From positions 378,669-442,668 of the forward strand of contig NZ_LMFQ01000024.1 of the NCBI RefSeq assembly GCF_001426905.1: a stretch of DNA of 64,000 bases. Reading direction: 5' to 3'. Origin of the DNA: Caulobacter sp. Root1455. GTDB lineage: Bacteria; Pseudomonadota; Alphaproteobacteria; Caulobacterales; Caulobacteraceae. How positions within the stretch are numbered: position 1 is the first letter of the stretch; every line of letters starts with the position of its first letter. Position numbers and translations under genes: made by a program. Below are positions 52,445 to 61,220 of this stretch, in pieces. Under the pieces are notes generated by a model, which was not told the origin of the DNA, did no database searches, and saw nothing but the letters and a program-made list of their open reading frames with translations.

Positions 52445-52889
52445 ATCCTCTCCGCCCCTGAAGCGGATCCGCCGCCGGCGCGGCGCCGATGCGGGCATCT
52501 ATGAAGCGCGCACGCGCGACGTCGTCGTGCGCGTCGCGCCGGTCTACCAGCCCGAAGAGTCCGCGCCCGAGGAAGGGCTGTGGATGTGGGGCTACACGGT
52601 CGAGATCGAGAACCACGGCGTCGAGACCGTGCAACTGGTCGCCCGATCCTGGACGATCACCGACGGCCTCAACCGGGTCAGCGCGGTCGAGGGCTCGGGC
52701 GTGGTCGGCGAGCAGCCGGAACTGCGGCCGCGCGAGGCGTTCCGCTATGTCTCCAACTGCCCGCTGCCGACCGCGTCGGGGACCATGAGCGGCCACTTCC
52801 AGATGATGACCGAGGCCGGCGAGGTGTTCGACGCCGAGATCCCGGAGTTCTCGTTGCACCTGCCGGGCGCGGCGCGGCGCTACAACTAG
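52425..52889 (+). CDS. apaG: ApaG domain protein
   Basis: 154 residues. The ApaG beta-sandwich (DUF525) is clear: YEARTRDVVVRVAPVYQPEES, YTVEIENHGVETVQLVARSWTITDG, VVGEQPELRPREAFRYVSNCPL and MSGHFQMM. The function of ApaG is not settled (linked to cobalt/magnesium efflux and Ap4A levels in enterics). The only plausible start is GTG 52425, which overlaps the metZ 3' end by 20 bases, so the two genes are coupled. Confidence 0.88.
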   Translation: MRSIRRESSPPLKRIRRRRGADAGIYEARTRDVVVRVAPVYQPEESAPEEGLWMWGYTVEIENHGVETVQLVARSWTITDGLNRVSAVEGSGVVGEQPELRPREAFRYVSNCPLPTASGTMSGHFQMMTEAGEVFDAEIPEFSLHLPGAARRYN

Positions 52890-53003
52890 GCCGCCTTCCT
52901 TCCCCGCCAAATCGCCGCTCAGGATGGTGGATGGCGAGACCGCGCCTTTCGGTTGCGAAGCTCGGCCGATTGCGAGACCCTGCCGCCAGACGGGGGAAGA
53001 GTT

Positions 53004-54551
53004 GTGGCCACCTACACCATCAAGATCCTGAACAGCAGCGACCAGACGAAGACCTATGTCGCGTTTCAAGCCCCACCGACGGGCGCCGCCGTCCTGGCGG
53101 GTTGGAGCGTGCGCCAGACGATCGCGGCGGGCGGCGCGGCCGAGGTGAGCTTCACACCGCCGGCGCCCAGGACGCCCAGTCTGCTCGGCAAGCTATGCGC
53201 CCTGCTGTTCCGCGCTCCGCCCAGCGCCGCGCCGGGCCGGTTCCGTCTGGCGGTCGACGCCGGCGACGCCCAGGTCGGACCTCATATCGACTTCTCGGCC
53301 AGCCCGACGGCGCCGACCACCATCGTCCACGGCTTCGACGGCGCGCTGTCGGTCGCCGCCGCCACGACGCTCGGCTATTCGTCGTTCGTCACCCCCGTCG
53401 GCAATCTGGCCCCGACCCTTCAGGGCGACAACTTCGTCGCGCCCTTCAACGTTGTCGCCGCCTTCACCAACAGCGCCGGCGGCGGTTGCGCGAACGGCGA
53501 ATATCGCCAGCTGATCATGGGGCGGTTCTCGGTCGACGGCACGGTCGTGGCCCACCGTCTTTGCGAATCCACGCTCATGTCGCCGGACGTCTTGCGGGAG
53601 GACGGATGCCCGCCCCCCGGGTGCTCGGCCTACGGCCACAGGGCCTGCCCGCCCACCGCTTCGAGCCGCTACAGCCCGGACCAGGCGACGGGCCCGCAGT
53701 TCGCGATGTATGACCAACCTGGGTTCAGGAACATGGCGCCCGGCAACACCTACGTCATTGACCTGCGATTCCAGGGCTCGCTGGTCGACACGGCCGCCGG
53801 CGTGACGCTGGCCTCCCACACCTGGACGGTGAGCGGCCAGACCGTCGCGCCGCGGCCCCTGATGCCGGACGAGCCCCAGGGTTTCCAGTCCAGCGACCGG
53901 CTGGTCGGCGTGCGCCAGAGCGCAAATCTCGCCAGCGGCGTTTCCGAGGTTCATGTGCTGATCGCCCGCAGGGACGGCTCGCCGCGACTGGACCCGACGG
54001 CGGTGAAGGTCGCCGTGGTCGACGCCGCGGGCCAGCCTCTGGCGGTCGGCGAACCGGTGGTCCACGAGGTCGGCGGCCAACGCGGGACGACGGCCACCAT
54101 CGTCCACCGCCTGCTGCCCGGCCAGGCGGCGCCGGCCAAGGCGACGCTCGATATCGACGGTCAGGTCACTGAAATGGCGATCGCGGGGGAACCGCGAGTG
54201 TCGACGACCTACACGATCCAGGTGCTCAATCAGAGCGGCTCGAACAAGAGCTATGTCGTCTTCCAGGCGCCCGCGACGGCGTCAGGCGGCCAGGTTCCGG
54301 TCTACACCAACGTTTGGGCCACCTTAGAGAACGTCACCGACGGCGACTGGGACAGCTTCACCTACACCGTCGAGGACGCCGACCACGAGCCTCCTCGTTT
54401 CATCGTCGAGGAAGGCGAGTATGCGCCGGGCCAGGTGATCGTTCCGCCCAAGGACGTGAACCTCGCCACGGTCGATTTCACGGATCGATCGCAGACGGCG
54501 GCCACTGTCACCGAGAACGCCGAGGGCGATTTTTCAGTCGCCTACGTCTGA
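53004..54551 (+). CDS. Uncharacterised multidomain protein with a duplicated beta-rich module
   Basis: 515 residues from GTG 53004 (GGGGGAAGA SD); no signal peptide or membrane helix. The N-terminal module (TYTIKILNSSDQTKTYVAFQAPPT, residues 3-26) recurs at about 402-425 (TYTIQVLNQSGSNKSYVVFQAPAT). Between them is a Cys-containing region (GGGCANGEYRQLIMGRFSVDG, HRLCESTLMSPDVLREDGCPPPGCSAYGH) that resembles a conserved but unnamed bacterial domain. The residues suggest all-beta domains. Next is a co-oriented gene 33 bases downstream. No function assigned; base composition is close to its neighbours, though codon bias is weaker. Confidence 0.7.
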   Translation: MATYTIKILNSSDQTKTYVAFQAPPTGAAVLAGWSVRQTIAAGGAAEVSFTPPAPRTPSLLGKLCALLFRAPPSAAPGRFRLAVDAGDAQVGPHIDFSASPTAPTTIVHGFDGALSVAAATTLGYSSFVTPVGNLAPTLQGDNFVAPFNVVAAFTNSAGGGCANGEYRQLIMGRFSVDGTVVAHRLCESTLMSPDVLREDGCPPPGCSAYGHRACPPTASSRYSPDQATGPQFAMYDQPGFRNMAPGNTYVIDLRFQGSLVDTAAGVTLASHTWTVSGQTVAPRPLMPDEPQGFQSSDRLVGVRQSANLASGVSEVHVLIARRDGSPRLDPTAVKVAVVDAAGQPLAVGEPVVHEVGGQRGTTATIVHRLLPGQAAPAKATLDIDGQVTEMAIAGEPRVSTTYTIQVLNQSGSNKSYVVFQAPATASGGQVPVYTNVWATLENVTDGDWDSFTYTVEDADHEPPRFIVEEGEYAPGQVIVPPKDVNLATVDFTDRSQTAATVTENAEGDFSVAYV

Positions 54552-54584
54552 CCCAACGCGCCCGCGGCAACCTCGGAGATCGCC

Positions 54585-55418
54585 ATGACCCCGCCTACCC
54601 TGACCGCGCCCCTGTCCGGCTGCGTGTCGATCGACGCTACCACGCCCGACGGCTATCTGGACAACGCCCGCGCCGGCACGCCGACCGCCGGCGCCCACTC
54701 GAACATCCAGGCCGCCGCCGCCAATCTCCTGGCGTGCGCGACAAGGACGTCGTCACCGACCACGGCTTCACTGGTCGGGCATGGGAGCATGGGCGTCATC
54801 GCCACCGGCGCCGGCGGATCGCTGGGTACGGATAAGCAGTACATCGGCCTCGACAACCAGAACGTCTGGGCGCCGCTCCTCCAGCCCCTGAGCGGGCGGT
54901 TCAGCGGGCTCTATCTCTATGGCGTCGAGATTGGGGCCGGCGTCGAGGGCGCGCAGCTGCTCTACGCCCTGGCCAAGGTCATGAACACGAACGTCTTCGG
55001 TCCGACCGGGCTGATCTATTGCGACTCCCGTGGGAACTTCACGCTCGAGTCCGGCTCTCAATGGCAGGTCGCCACGCCGGTCACACCGCCCAGACCCATC
55101 GCGCCGCCCCAGTTCTTGCCCAGCTTGGTGGCCGCGCGCGGCGCCCTGGTGACCGCCTCCGCCGCCTTCGACGTCACGGGCAGGCCCCTGCCCCAGCGAT
55201 CGGCCGCCGCGCTGGCGGGCGAGGTCGCATGGACCCAGCCGTTCCAGCCGCCCGGCGCGGTCAGCGGACTGGTCACGGGCCGGCTGCGCGTCGGTTTCGG
55301 ACGGGGCGCGTTGAAAACCTACACGATCTACAACCACGCCCTGCTTCGCGACAACGCCCAGCCCGCTGTCTTCTATCGCGCGAGTTCGAAGTTCCGCGCC
55401 ATCGCGCTGGGCCGGTAA
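54585..55418 (+). CDS. Uncharacterised protein with a DUF4347/caspase-like N-terminal region
   Basis: 277 residues, ATG 54585 with a GGAGAT SD, 33 bases after the 53004 gene, probably one operon. The segment ASLVGHGSMGVIATGAGG (residues 62-79), then GRFSGLYLYGVEIGAGVEGAQLLYALAKVMNTNVFG, has the spacing of DUF4347-like, caspase-fold domains. Where those usually have a Cys (LYGCxxG) this one has Val. The C-terminal half contains GRLRVGFGRGALKTYTIYNHAL. It might be a pseudo-peptidase partner of the upstream gene; the family link is tentative. Confidence 0.6.
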   Translation: MTPPTLTAPLSGCVSIDATTPDGYLDNARAGTPTAGAHSNIQAAAANLLACATRTSSPTTASLVGHGSMGVIATGAGGSLGTDKQYIGLDNQNVWAPLLQPLSGRFSGLYLYGVEIGAGVEGAQLLYALAKVMNTNVFGPTGLIYCDSRGNFTLESGSQWQVATPVTPPRPIAPPQFLPSLVAARGALVTASAAFDVTGRPLPQRSAAALAGEVAWTQPFQPPGAVSGLVTGRLRVGFGRGALKTYTIYNHALLRDNAQPAVFYRASSKFRAIALGR

Positions 55419-55429
55419 GGCCGCCCGCT

Positions 55430-56350
55430 TCAGCCCGCCGCCGTCGGCTCCAGCGCATAGGCCCGCGAGCAGTACTCGCACGTCACGTGGATCTTGCCGT
55501 CGGGCTCGATCATGTCGGCGATTTCCTCGGCCGTGAACGAACCCAGCATCGCGCCGATGCGGTCTTCCGAGCAGCGGCAGAAGGCGCGCAGGGGCTTTTC
55601 CTCGAGCAGGCGCACGCCGTCCTCGTTGAACAGCCGCCACAGCAGCAGCGTGGTCGGCACGGTGGGGTCGATCAGCTCGTCCTCGCCGGTGGTCTCGAAC
55701 AGGGCGCGGACGTGGGTCCAGGCCTCCTCGGTCTCGCCTCGCGTCTCGTCGCCGGCGATCGCCTGGATCAGGATGCCGCCGGCGCGCCAGGTCGGCCCCT
55801 CGCCCGTATCGACCTGGCCGACGGCCAGGCGCACCCGGGTCGGGGTCTGTTCGGACTGAGCGAAGTACTGCTCGGCGCACAGGGCCAGGGTCTCGCCCTC
55901 GATCGGGGTGATGCCCTGGTAGCGGTCCATGTCCGGCCCCTGGTCGACGGTCATCATGAAGGCGCCGCCGCCCAGCAGGGTGCGGGCGCCCGGGCGCACG
56001 AAGCCCTGCGAGACCTTGGCCACCTCGTCGGGATCGAACCGGCAATAGCCGCGCAGGGCCCCGGTGGTGTCGTAGTCGACCACGACATAGCGCACCGGGC
56101 CGTCGCCCTGGGCCTGGACGATCAGCCGGCCCTCGAACTTCAGGCTGGAGCCGACCAGGGCGGCCAGGGCGCAGGCCTCGCCCAGCAGGTTGGCGACGGG
56201 CTCGGGATAGTCGTGGCGGGTCAGCACCTCGTCGACCGCCGCGCCCAGGCGCACGGCCCGGCCGCGCACGGGCAGGCCTTCGATCTGGAAAGCGGAAACG
56301 AGGTCGTCGGGGGCGTCCCCGAGGGCGGTCTGGGCGGCGATGTCGGTCAT
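55430..56350 (-). CDS. hslO: Redox-regulated chaperone Hsp33
   Basis: 306 residues. The C-terminal zinc/redox switch is present as FCRCSED and CEYCSR (CxC...CxxC). The N-terminal substrate-binding domain has RGRAVRLGAAVDEVL, LKFEGRLIVQAQGDGPV and YQGITPIEGETLALCAEQYF. It protects proteins from aggregation in oxidative stress and is cytoplasmic. ATG 56350. Convergent with the 54585 gene. Confidence 0.93.
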   Translation of the reverse strand: MTDIAAQTALGDAPDDLVSAFQIEGLPVRGRAVRLGAAVDEVLTRHDYPEPVANLLGEACALAALVGSSLKFEGRLIVQAQGDGPVRYVVVDYDTTGALRGYCRFDPDEVAKVSQGFVRPGARTLLGGGAFMMTVDQGPDMDRYQGITPIEGETLALCAEQYFAQSEQTPTRVRLAVGQVDTGEGPTWRAGGILIQAIAGDETRGETEEAWTHVRALFETTGEDELIDPTVPTTLLLWRLFNEDGVRLLEEKPLRAFCRCSEDRIGAMLGSFTAEEIADMIEPDGKIHVTCEYCSRAYALEPTAAG

Positions 56351-56401
56351 GGGGAGGCTAGATAGTCGCTTGCGGGGAAAATGCGAGGGGGGTGCGGCGA
56401 T

Positions 56402-56522
56402 CACTTGCCCCCTACGGGTCGCGTCGCGACCGTCTTCCCCCGGAGGGGGAAGAGGAGCCGCGCTCGTCCTCCGCCCCCCATGGGGGCGGACAGACCGCGA
56501 AGCGGTCAGGTGGGGGCAAGTG
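56402..56522. repeat. Palindromic repeat, CACTTGCCCCC family, copy 1
   Basis: Begins CACTTGCCCCC and ends GGGGGCAAGTG, with internal CTTCCCCCGGAGGGGGAAG and CCGCCCCCCATGGGGGCGG palindromes. A closely related copy in the opposite orientation is at 62680-62802. Confidence 0.7.
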
Positions 56523-56539
56523 GGTGAGCCACCATCCCC

Positions 56540-56779
56540 TCAATCCACGAACGGCTTCTCGATCTCGTAGACGGCGTCTTCCAGCTTGTCGCGGAACAGC
56601 TGCTGGGCGTCCTGGACGCCCTGATTGTAGTAGTACGGCCCCATCTGCTCGGAGATGAAGTCCAGCAGGAACCCGACCTGCAGGGGGCTGGCCTCGCAGT
56701 CGAGCTCGCGGTCCAGATAGCGCGTCAGCTTGTCGAGCAAGGCGTCGCGTTTCTGCTTGTTGAACTCGATCTTGGCCAT
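56540..56779 (-). CDS. DUF2164 family protein
   Basis: 79 residues (MAKIEFNKQKRDALLDKLTRY, LQVGFLLDFISEQMGPYYYN QG, DAQQLF). The QVGFLLDFISE and GPYYYNQG pieces are the DUF2164 signature. Small cytoplasmic protein of unknown role. It lies between hslO and argF, with the argF stop 24 bases from its start, so it may be co-transcribed with argDF. Confidence 0.85.
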   Translation of the reverse strand: MAKIEFNKQKRDALLDKLTRYLDRELDCEASPLQVGFLLDFISEQMGPYYYNQGVQDAQQLFRDKLEDAVYEIEKPFVD

Positions 56780-56803
56780 CGGCCGGTCTCCCTGTCCCGT
56801 GCG

Positions 56804-57739
56804 TCAGCCGATCGCCCCGAAGCACCAGGCCAGCACCGACTTCTGGGCGTGGATGCGGTTCTCCGCCTCGTCCCAGGCCAGCGAGCGCGGGCCGTCCAGC
56901 ACGCTGTCGGTGACCTCCTCGCCGCGGTGGGCCGGCAGGCAGTGCAGGAAGACGCCGTCGGGGGCCGACAGGTCCATCAGGGCGTCGTCGACCTGATAGG
57001 GCTCCAGCGCGGCCAGGCGCTCGTCATGGTCGGTGTCGCCCATCGACACCCAGGTGTCGGCCACGACCACGTCGGCGCCGCGCACGGCCGCCCTGGGGTC
57101 GTCGGTCAGGGTGATCTGGGCCCGCAGCTCCTGGGCGCGGGCCAGGTCCACCAGGTCGGGGTGATAGATCGCCGGGCAGGCGATGTTCAGCTTGAAGCCC
57201 AGCAGCGGCGCGGCGTGGATGAAGCTGGAGCAGACATTGTTGCCGTCGCCGACCCAGGCGATGGTCTTGCCGCCGACGTCGCCGCGATGCTCCTCGATGG
57301 TCAGCAGGTCGGCCATGATCTGGCACGGGTGGCTCTTGTCGGTCAGGCCGTTGATCACCGGCACGGTCGAGACCTGGGCGAAGCGCTCGACGTCGGCGTG
57401 GCTGTTGGCGCGGATCATCACCGCGTCGACCATCCGCGACAGCACCTTGGCGGTGTCCTCGATGGTCTCGCCCCGACCCAGCTGCATGTCGGCCGCGGTC
57501 GAGATGATGCCGCTGCCGCCCAGTTGGCGGATCGCCGCGTCGAACGAGAAACGGGTGCGGGTCGAGTTCTTCTGGAAGATCATCGCCAGCACGCGGTCCT
57601 TGGCCGGCGCGTCGGCGTCGACGCGGCCCTTCCCCCAGCCGACGCGGGCGGCCTTGCGGGCCTTGGCGTCTTCCAGCATGGCGCGCAGCGTGGGGCCGTC
57701 CAGCTTCCACAGGTCGATGAAGTGTCTGGGCTGTGTCAT
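56804..57739 (-). CDS. argF: Ornithine carbamoyltransferase
   Basis: 311 residues; condenses ornithine and carbamoyl phosphate to citrulline in arginine synthesis. The carbamoyl-phosphate loop is KNSTRTRFSFD (residues 55-65), followed by the HPCQIMADLLTI motif. Ornithine-side residues are in DTWVSMGD, and the active-site Cys is in HCLPAHRGEEV. Cytoplasmic. It follows argD by 70 bases in the same direction. Confidence 0.95.
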   Translation of the reverse strand: MTQPRHFIDLWKLDGPTLRAMLEDAKARKAARVGWGKGRVDADAPAKDRVLAMIFQKNSTRTRFSFDAAIRQLGGSGIISTAADMQLGRGETIEDTAKVLSRMVDAVMIRANSHADVERFAQVSTVPVINGLTDKSHPCQIMADLLTIEEHRGDVGGKTIAWVGDGNNVCSSFIHAAPLLGFKLNIACPAIYHPDLVDLARAQELRAQITLTDDPRAAVRGADVVVADTWVSMGDTDHDERLAALEPYQVDDALMDLSAPDGVFLHCLPAHRGEEVTDSVLDGPRSLAWDEAENRIHAQKSVLAWCFGAIG

Positions 57740-57809
57740 TGCAAATCCCCCTGCCCGCCCGCCCCGGCGTAAGCCGGAACGAGCGGTTCAATAGGTCGGG
57801 TCGAGCGGC

Positions 57810-59027
57810 TTAGGCGGCCGCCTTGGCCCGGGCGGCCTCGCAGGCCTTTTCGAGCTTGGCGATGGCCTCGGACGCTTCCTCGATCGTCAGGTTCAGCGGC
57901 GGCAGCAGGCGCACGCAGTTGTCGCCGCCGCCGGCGATCAGCAGCTTCTCGTCGCGGGCCAGGACCATGAAATCGCGATTGTTCGGGATCAGCTTGATGC
58001 CGATCAGGAAGCCCTTGCCGCGGATGTCGACGATGACGTCCGGGAAGCGGTCCTTCAGGCCGTTCAGCTGCTGGGTGAAGTAGCCGGCCACGGTCTTCAC
58101 GTTGTCGAGGATCTCGGGCGTGTTGATCGTGTCGAACGCCGCCTTGCCCACGGCCATGGCCAGGGGGTTGCCGCCGAAGGTCGAGCCGTGGACGCCCACG
58201 GTCATGCCCTTGGCCGCCGCGGCGGTGGCCAGGCACGCGCCGACCGGGAAGCCGCCGCCCAGGGCTTTCGCCACGCACATGATGTCCGGCGCGGCGTCGC
58301 TGGCCCACTCGTAGGCGAACAGCTTGCCGGTCCGGCCCATGCCGCATTGCACCTCGTCATAGATCAGCAGCACGCCGTTATCGCGGGTCAGCTGGCGCAG
58401 CTCGTTCAGCTGGGCCTCGGTCAGCGCGCGGGCGCCGCCTTCGCCCTGCACCGGCTCGATGATGATCGCCGCCGTGGTCGGCGAGGCGCAGGCCGCCTTG
58501 ATCGCGTCGGCGTCGCCGAAGGTCAGCTGGGTGTAGCCCGGCAGGCGCGGGCCGAAGCCCTCGACATAGCTGGGATTGCCCGAGGCGTTGACCGCCGCGT
58601 ACGAGCGGCCGTGGAACGAACCGTCGAACCCGAAGATCTCGACCCGCTCCGGCTGGCCGTTGGCCGTATGATACTTGCGGGCGGTCTTCAGCGCGCACTC
58701 GATCGCCTCGGTGCCCGAATTGGTGAAGAACACCACGTCGGCGAAGCTGTTGGCGCACAGCTTGTCGGCCAGCGCTTCCTGCTCGGGGATCCGGTAGATG
58801 TTGGAGACGTGCCAGAGCTTCTCGCCCTGGGTCTTCAGCGCCTCGACCAGCACGGGGTGGGCGTGGCCCAGGCCGTCGGTGGCGATGCCGGCCACGCAGT
58901 CCAGATACTCTTCGCCATCGGTCGAGAACAGGCGCGCGCCTCGGCCTCGCTCGAACGCCAGCGGGGCGCGGTTGTAGACGCCCATGATGTGGTGTTGCGC
59001 GGGGTTAGACGACGTCGACGTGCTCAA
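57810..59027 (-). CDS. argD: Acetylornithine aminotransferase
   Basis: 405-residue class III PLP aminotransferase of arginine synthesis. Key parts: NSGTEAIECALKTARKYH, IIEPVQGEGGARALT, IYDEVQCGMGRTGKLFAYE and the PLP lysine in CVAKALGGGFPVGACLA. The TTG at 59027 is chosen because an excellent GGGAGG SD is 5 bases upstream; ATG 58985 would give 391 residues but lacks an SD. It is the first gene of argDF, and a terminator-like hairpin precedes it in the leader. Confidence 0.92.
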   Translation of the reverse strand: MSTSTSSNPAQHHIMGVYNRAPLAFERGRGARLFSTDGEEYLDCVAGIATDGLGHAHPVLVEALKTQGEKLWHVSNIYRIPEQEALADKLCANSFADVVFFTNSGTEAIECALKTARKYHTANGQPERVEIFGFDGSFHGRSYAAVNASGNPSYVEGFGPRLPGYTQLTFGDADAIKAACASPTTAAIIIEPVQGEGGARALTEAQLNELRQLTRDNGVLLIYDEVQCGMGRTGKLFAYEWASDAAPDIMCVAKALGGGFPVGACLATAAAAKGMTVGVHGSTFGGNPLAMAVGKAAFDTINTPEILDNVKTVAGYFTQQLNGLKDRFPDVIVDIRGKGFLIGIKLIPNNRDFMVLARDEKLLIAGGGDNCVRLLPPLNLTIEEASEAIAKLEKACEAARAKAAA

Positions 59028-59053
59028 GACGGCCTCCCAAAAAGGAAAGAAGC

Positions 59054-59075
59054 CCCCGTGCTCAAAAGCACGGGG
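59054..59075 (-). promoter_or_regulatory. Terminator-like hairpin in the argD leader
   Basis: Perfect 9-bp stem (59054-59062 with 59067-59075), TTTG loop, followed on the - strand by CUUCUUUCCUUUUU, then the SD of argD. It can end transcripts coming from 59228-59938 or act as an attenuator. A TTGACA (-35) at 59119-59114 is upstream. Confidence 0.5.
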
Positions 59076-59227
59076 ACCGGAAGGCCAAGGGTTGTCGGCG
59101 CGTAAGCCCGCCCTGTCAACAAACCGGGCGTGAATTTTGGGTGTCAGGGATGGCTGAGCCGCACTGTTTGCGGTCCCATGGCCTTCAGGCCACGCCCTCG
59201 GATGGTTTGCGGCCCGCGAACATCGGC

Positions 59228-59938
59228 CTAGCGGGCGTTTCGGGCGGCCGAGGTCTGGAACGCCTGCCGCCAGAAATCGCCATACGATCGGTTCGGATCG
59301 TCCACGTCCCAATAGCCCAGGCTGTTGACCGCGTAGGCGGGCTCGAACGACGTGACCTGGCCGAAAGGCACGACGCGCCGGTCGGTGTTGTCGAGCATGA
59401 AGAACGTCCCGTCCGGCAGACGCGCGACCAGGACCGCATGTCCCTCGGGCGGCTTGACGTTCGAGCTCACGCCGACGACCAGAAACAGGTCCTTCGGAGG
59501 AAACCCGATATATCTCAGCCCCCAGCTCTTCAACAGGGCGATGTCCTCGCAATCGCCGCCCAGGATCAGCGTGTTGATCGGCGGCGCCCAGACGTCGTTA
59601 CCCTTGTAGAGGTTGGAGTCGGCGACGACCCTGACATGCTGGGCGACATAGTCGTTGACCGCCGTCAGTTGATCGAACTTGGAGCTCAGCCGGGCCGTCT
59701 TGCGCAAGAAATCGCGATAGGATCGAACCTCCTTGATGTCGCCCTTCTCGAGCACGGTGTTCGTCAGCAGCGCGGCGTGGACCAACCCGTCTCGGCGCGC
59801 GAGCACGTCCGGAGGGTGGTCGGTCTTGGTGATCGTGAAGCGCCCGAGCCGGTTACCCTCCAGGCGATTGCCGTCGGGCGGCGCGGCGGCGCACGCCAGG
59901 GCGATCACGGCGACGGCCACCGGAAGCCTTGCGATCAT
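59228..59938 (-). CDS. Transglutaminase-like cysteine protease (BTLCP/LapG type)
   Basis: 236 residues with an N-terminal signal peptide (about 1-17, VAVAVIALAC). The catalytic triad of the bacterial transglutaminase-like cysteine proteinase family is visible: GGDCEDIALLKSWGLRY (Cys), PEGHAVLVA (His) and MLDNTDR (Asp). LapG of this family cleaves large adhesins from the outer membrane. The giant autotransporter at 33991 is 15 kb away, but it is not a RTX adhesin, so any link is weak. ATG 59938 or ATG 59965. Confidence 0.82.
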   Translation of the reverse strand: MIARLPVAVAVIALACAAAPPDGNRLEGNRLGRFTITKTDHPPDVLARRDGLVHAALLTNTVLEKGDIKEVRSYRDFLRKTARLSSKFDQLTAVNDYVAQHVRVVADSNLYKGNDVWAPPINTLILGGDCEDIALLKSWGLRYIGFPPKDLFLVVGVSSNVKPPEGHAVLVARLPDGTFFMLDNTDRRVVPFGQVTSFEPAYAVNSLGYWDVDDPNRSYGDFWRQAFQTSAARNAR

Positions 59939-60064
59939 GCCGCCTCGGGATCTTTTCCAGAGCATGCGCCCATCCTGGCGGAGGCGCCCGCCGGGCCGCC
60001 ATCAGGCAAGCCCCCCAGGGCCGGGCGAAAATACCCTAGCCCCCGACGTCGAAGGCGGCGGCCG

Positions 60065-60886
60065 TCAGGTCTTCAGCCGGTACCCGGTCCGGAACAGCGC
60101 CCAGCACCACAGGAACATCCCCACCGACAGAACCGCGGTGACCACCACTCCGATCATCACCGAGCCGTCGGCGTGGCCGATGAAGCCGTAGCGGAAGCCG
60201 TCGATCAGATAGAAGAACGGGTTGAAATGGCTGGCCGAACGGAACGGCTCGGGCAGGCGGTCGACCAGGTAGAAGGTGCCCGACAGGAAGGTCATCGGCA
60301 TGATCAGGAAGTTGGTCACCGCCGCCAGCTGGTCGAACTTCTCGGCCCACAGGCCCGCCAGCACGCCGGCCAGGCCCAGAATGATCGAGGCGCCGACCGC
60401 GAAATAGACGATCGCCCAGGGGTGGGCGATCTGCAGGCCCGCGCCCGGCAGCACGCCGATCACCAGGGCGGTGACCGCCCCGACCACGATGCCGCGCGTC
60501 GCCGCGCCCAGGCCGAACGCCGAGACCTGCTCCAGCGGCGTCAGGGGCGGCGTCAGGAAGTCGGGCGTCAGGCCCATCATCTTGGCCTGGATCAGCGACG
60601 AGGACGAATTGGCGAAGGCGTTGTTGAGGATGGCCATCATGATCAGGCCGGGGGCCACGAAATGGCCGAAGGTCACCCCGCCCACCGCCGGCCGGCTGCC
60701 GCCCACGGCGACCACGAACACCAGCATGTAGAGCAGGGTCGTCACCACCGGGGCGGCGACCGTCTGTGTGCCGACCTTCCAGAAGCGGCGGATCTCGCGC
60801 TGATACAGAGTGAAGAACCCGCTCCAGTTCCAGCCGTGGTAGTCGCGCGGCTGCGGCGGGATGACGGCGTTCGTCACGTCTTTCAT
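60065..60886 (-). CDS. ABC-2 type transporter permease
   Basis: 273 residues with six helices and the ABC-2 landmarks FFTLYQREIRRFWKV at the start, PLTPLEQVSAFGLGAATRGIVVG in the middle and FNPFFYLIDGFRYGFIG at the end (YadH-like). It exports a lipid-linked or small substrate with a separate ATPase. No ATPase gene is in the window next to it, so its partner is unlinked. ATG 60886 with AAGGG upstream. Its promoter shares the divergent region with gcrA. Confidence 0.85.
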   Translation of the reverse strand: MKDVTNAVIPPQPRDYHGWNWSGFFTLYQREIRRFWKVGTQTVAAPVVTTLLYMLVFVVAVGGSRPAVGGVTFGHFVAPGLIMMAILNNAFANSSSSLIQAKMMGLTPDFLTPPLTPLEQVSAFGLGAATRGIVVGAVTALVIGVLPGAGLQIAHPWAIVYFAVGASIILGLAGVLAGLWAEKFDQLAAVTNFLIMPMTFLSGTFYLVDRLPEPFRSASHFNPFFYLIDGFRYGFIGHADGSVMIGVVVTAVLSVGMFLWCWALFRTGYRLKT

Positions 60887-61061
60887 GGGCCCTTGGATCC
60901 TGAAACGCCTGAACCCCACGGCTTCAAGGGCGATTGAAGCACTTAAAAAGGTTCTAAATCAAACACTTGGAGCGTGGCGGGCACCGAAACCGGCGGCCGC
61001 GTCGGCTGCCCCGCCCCAGGATGTGCGCCCGGCGCCGACGCCGCGCAAGCGGGCTCCGGCA

Positions 61062-61220
61062 GAATCAATATATAGTTCCTGTGGACGAAGTCCTTACAGC
61101 CTATTGTGCGTTTTAACGCATTCTTTACACTATGTGGTAGGTCAGGCGCCGGCGGGGCGCTCTGCACACCACATGTAGAGGCCGAGACGAGTCGGGGAAA
61201 CCCGTTTCGGACTCTTTTTT
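61062..61220 (+). promoter_or_regulatory. gcrA control region: GANTC sites, CtrA-like box, leader hairpin
   Basis: Three GANTC sites for CcrM methylation (GAATC 61062-61066, GAGTC 61189-61193, GACTC 61210-61214), a CtrA-like TTAA-N7-TTTA box (61113-61127) and a DnaA-box-like TGTGGACGA (61080-61088). An 8-bp hairpin (CCGAGACG 61182-61189 with CGTTTCGG 61203-61210) is followed by TTTTTT at 61215-61220, just upstream of the SD. GcrA transcription is known to depend on DnaA, CtrA and methylation in C. crescentus. Confidence 0.6.

Noticed and set aside
59228..59938. LapG-like protease acting on the giant autotransporter
   Set aside because: LapG substrates are RTX adhesins with a TAAG/PAAG site and a LapD partner; none is visible, and the autotransporter is anchored by its own barrel.
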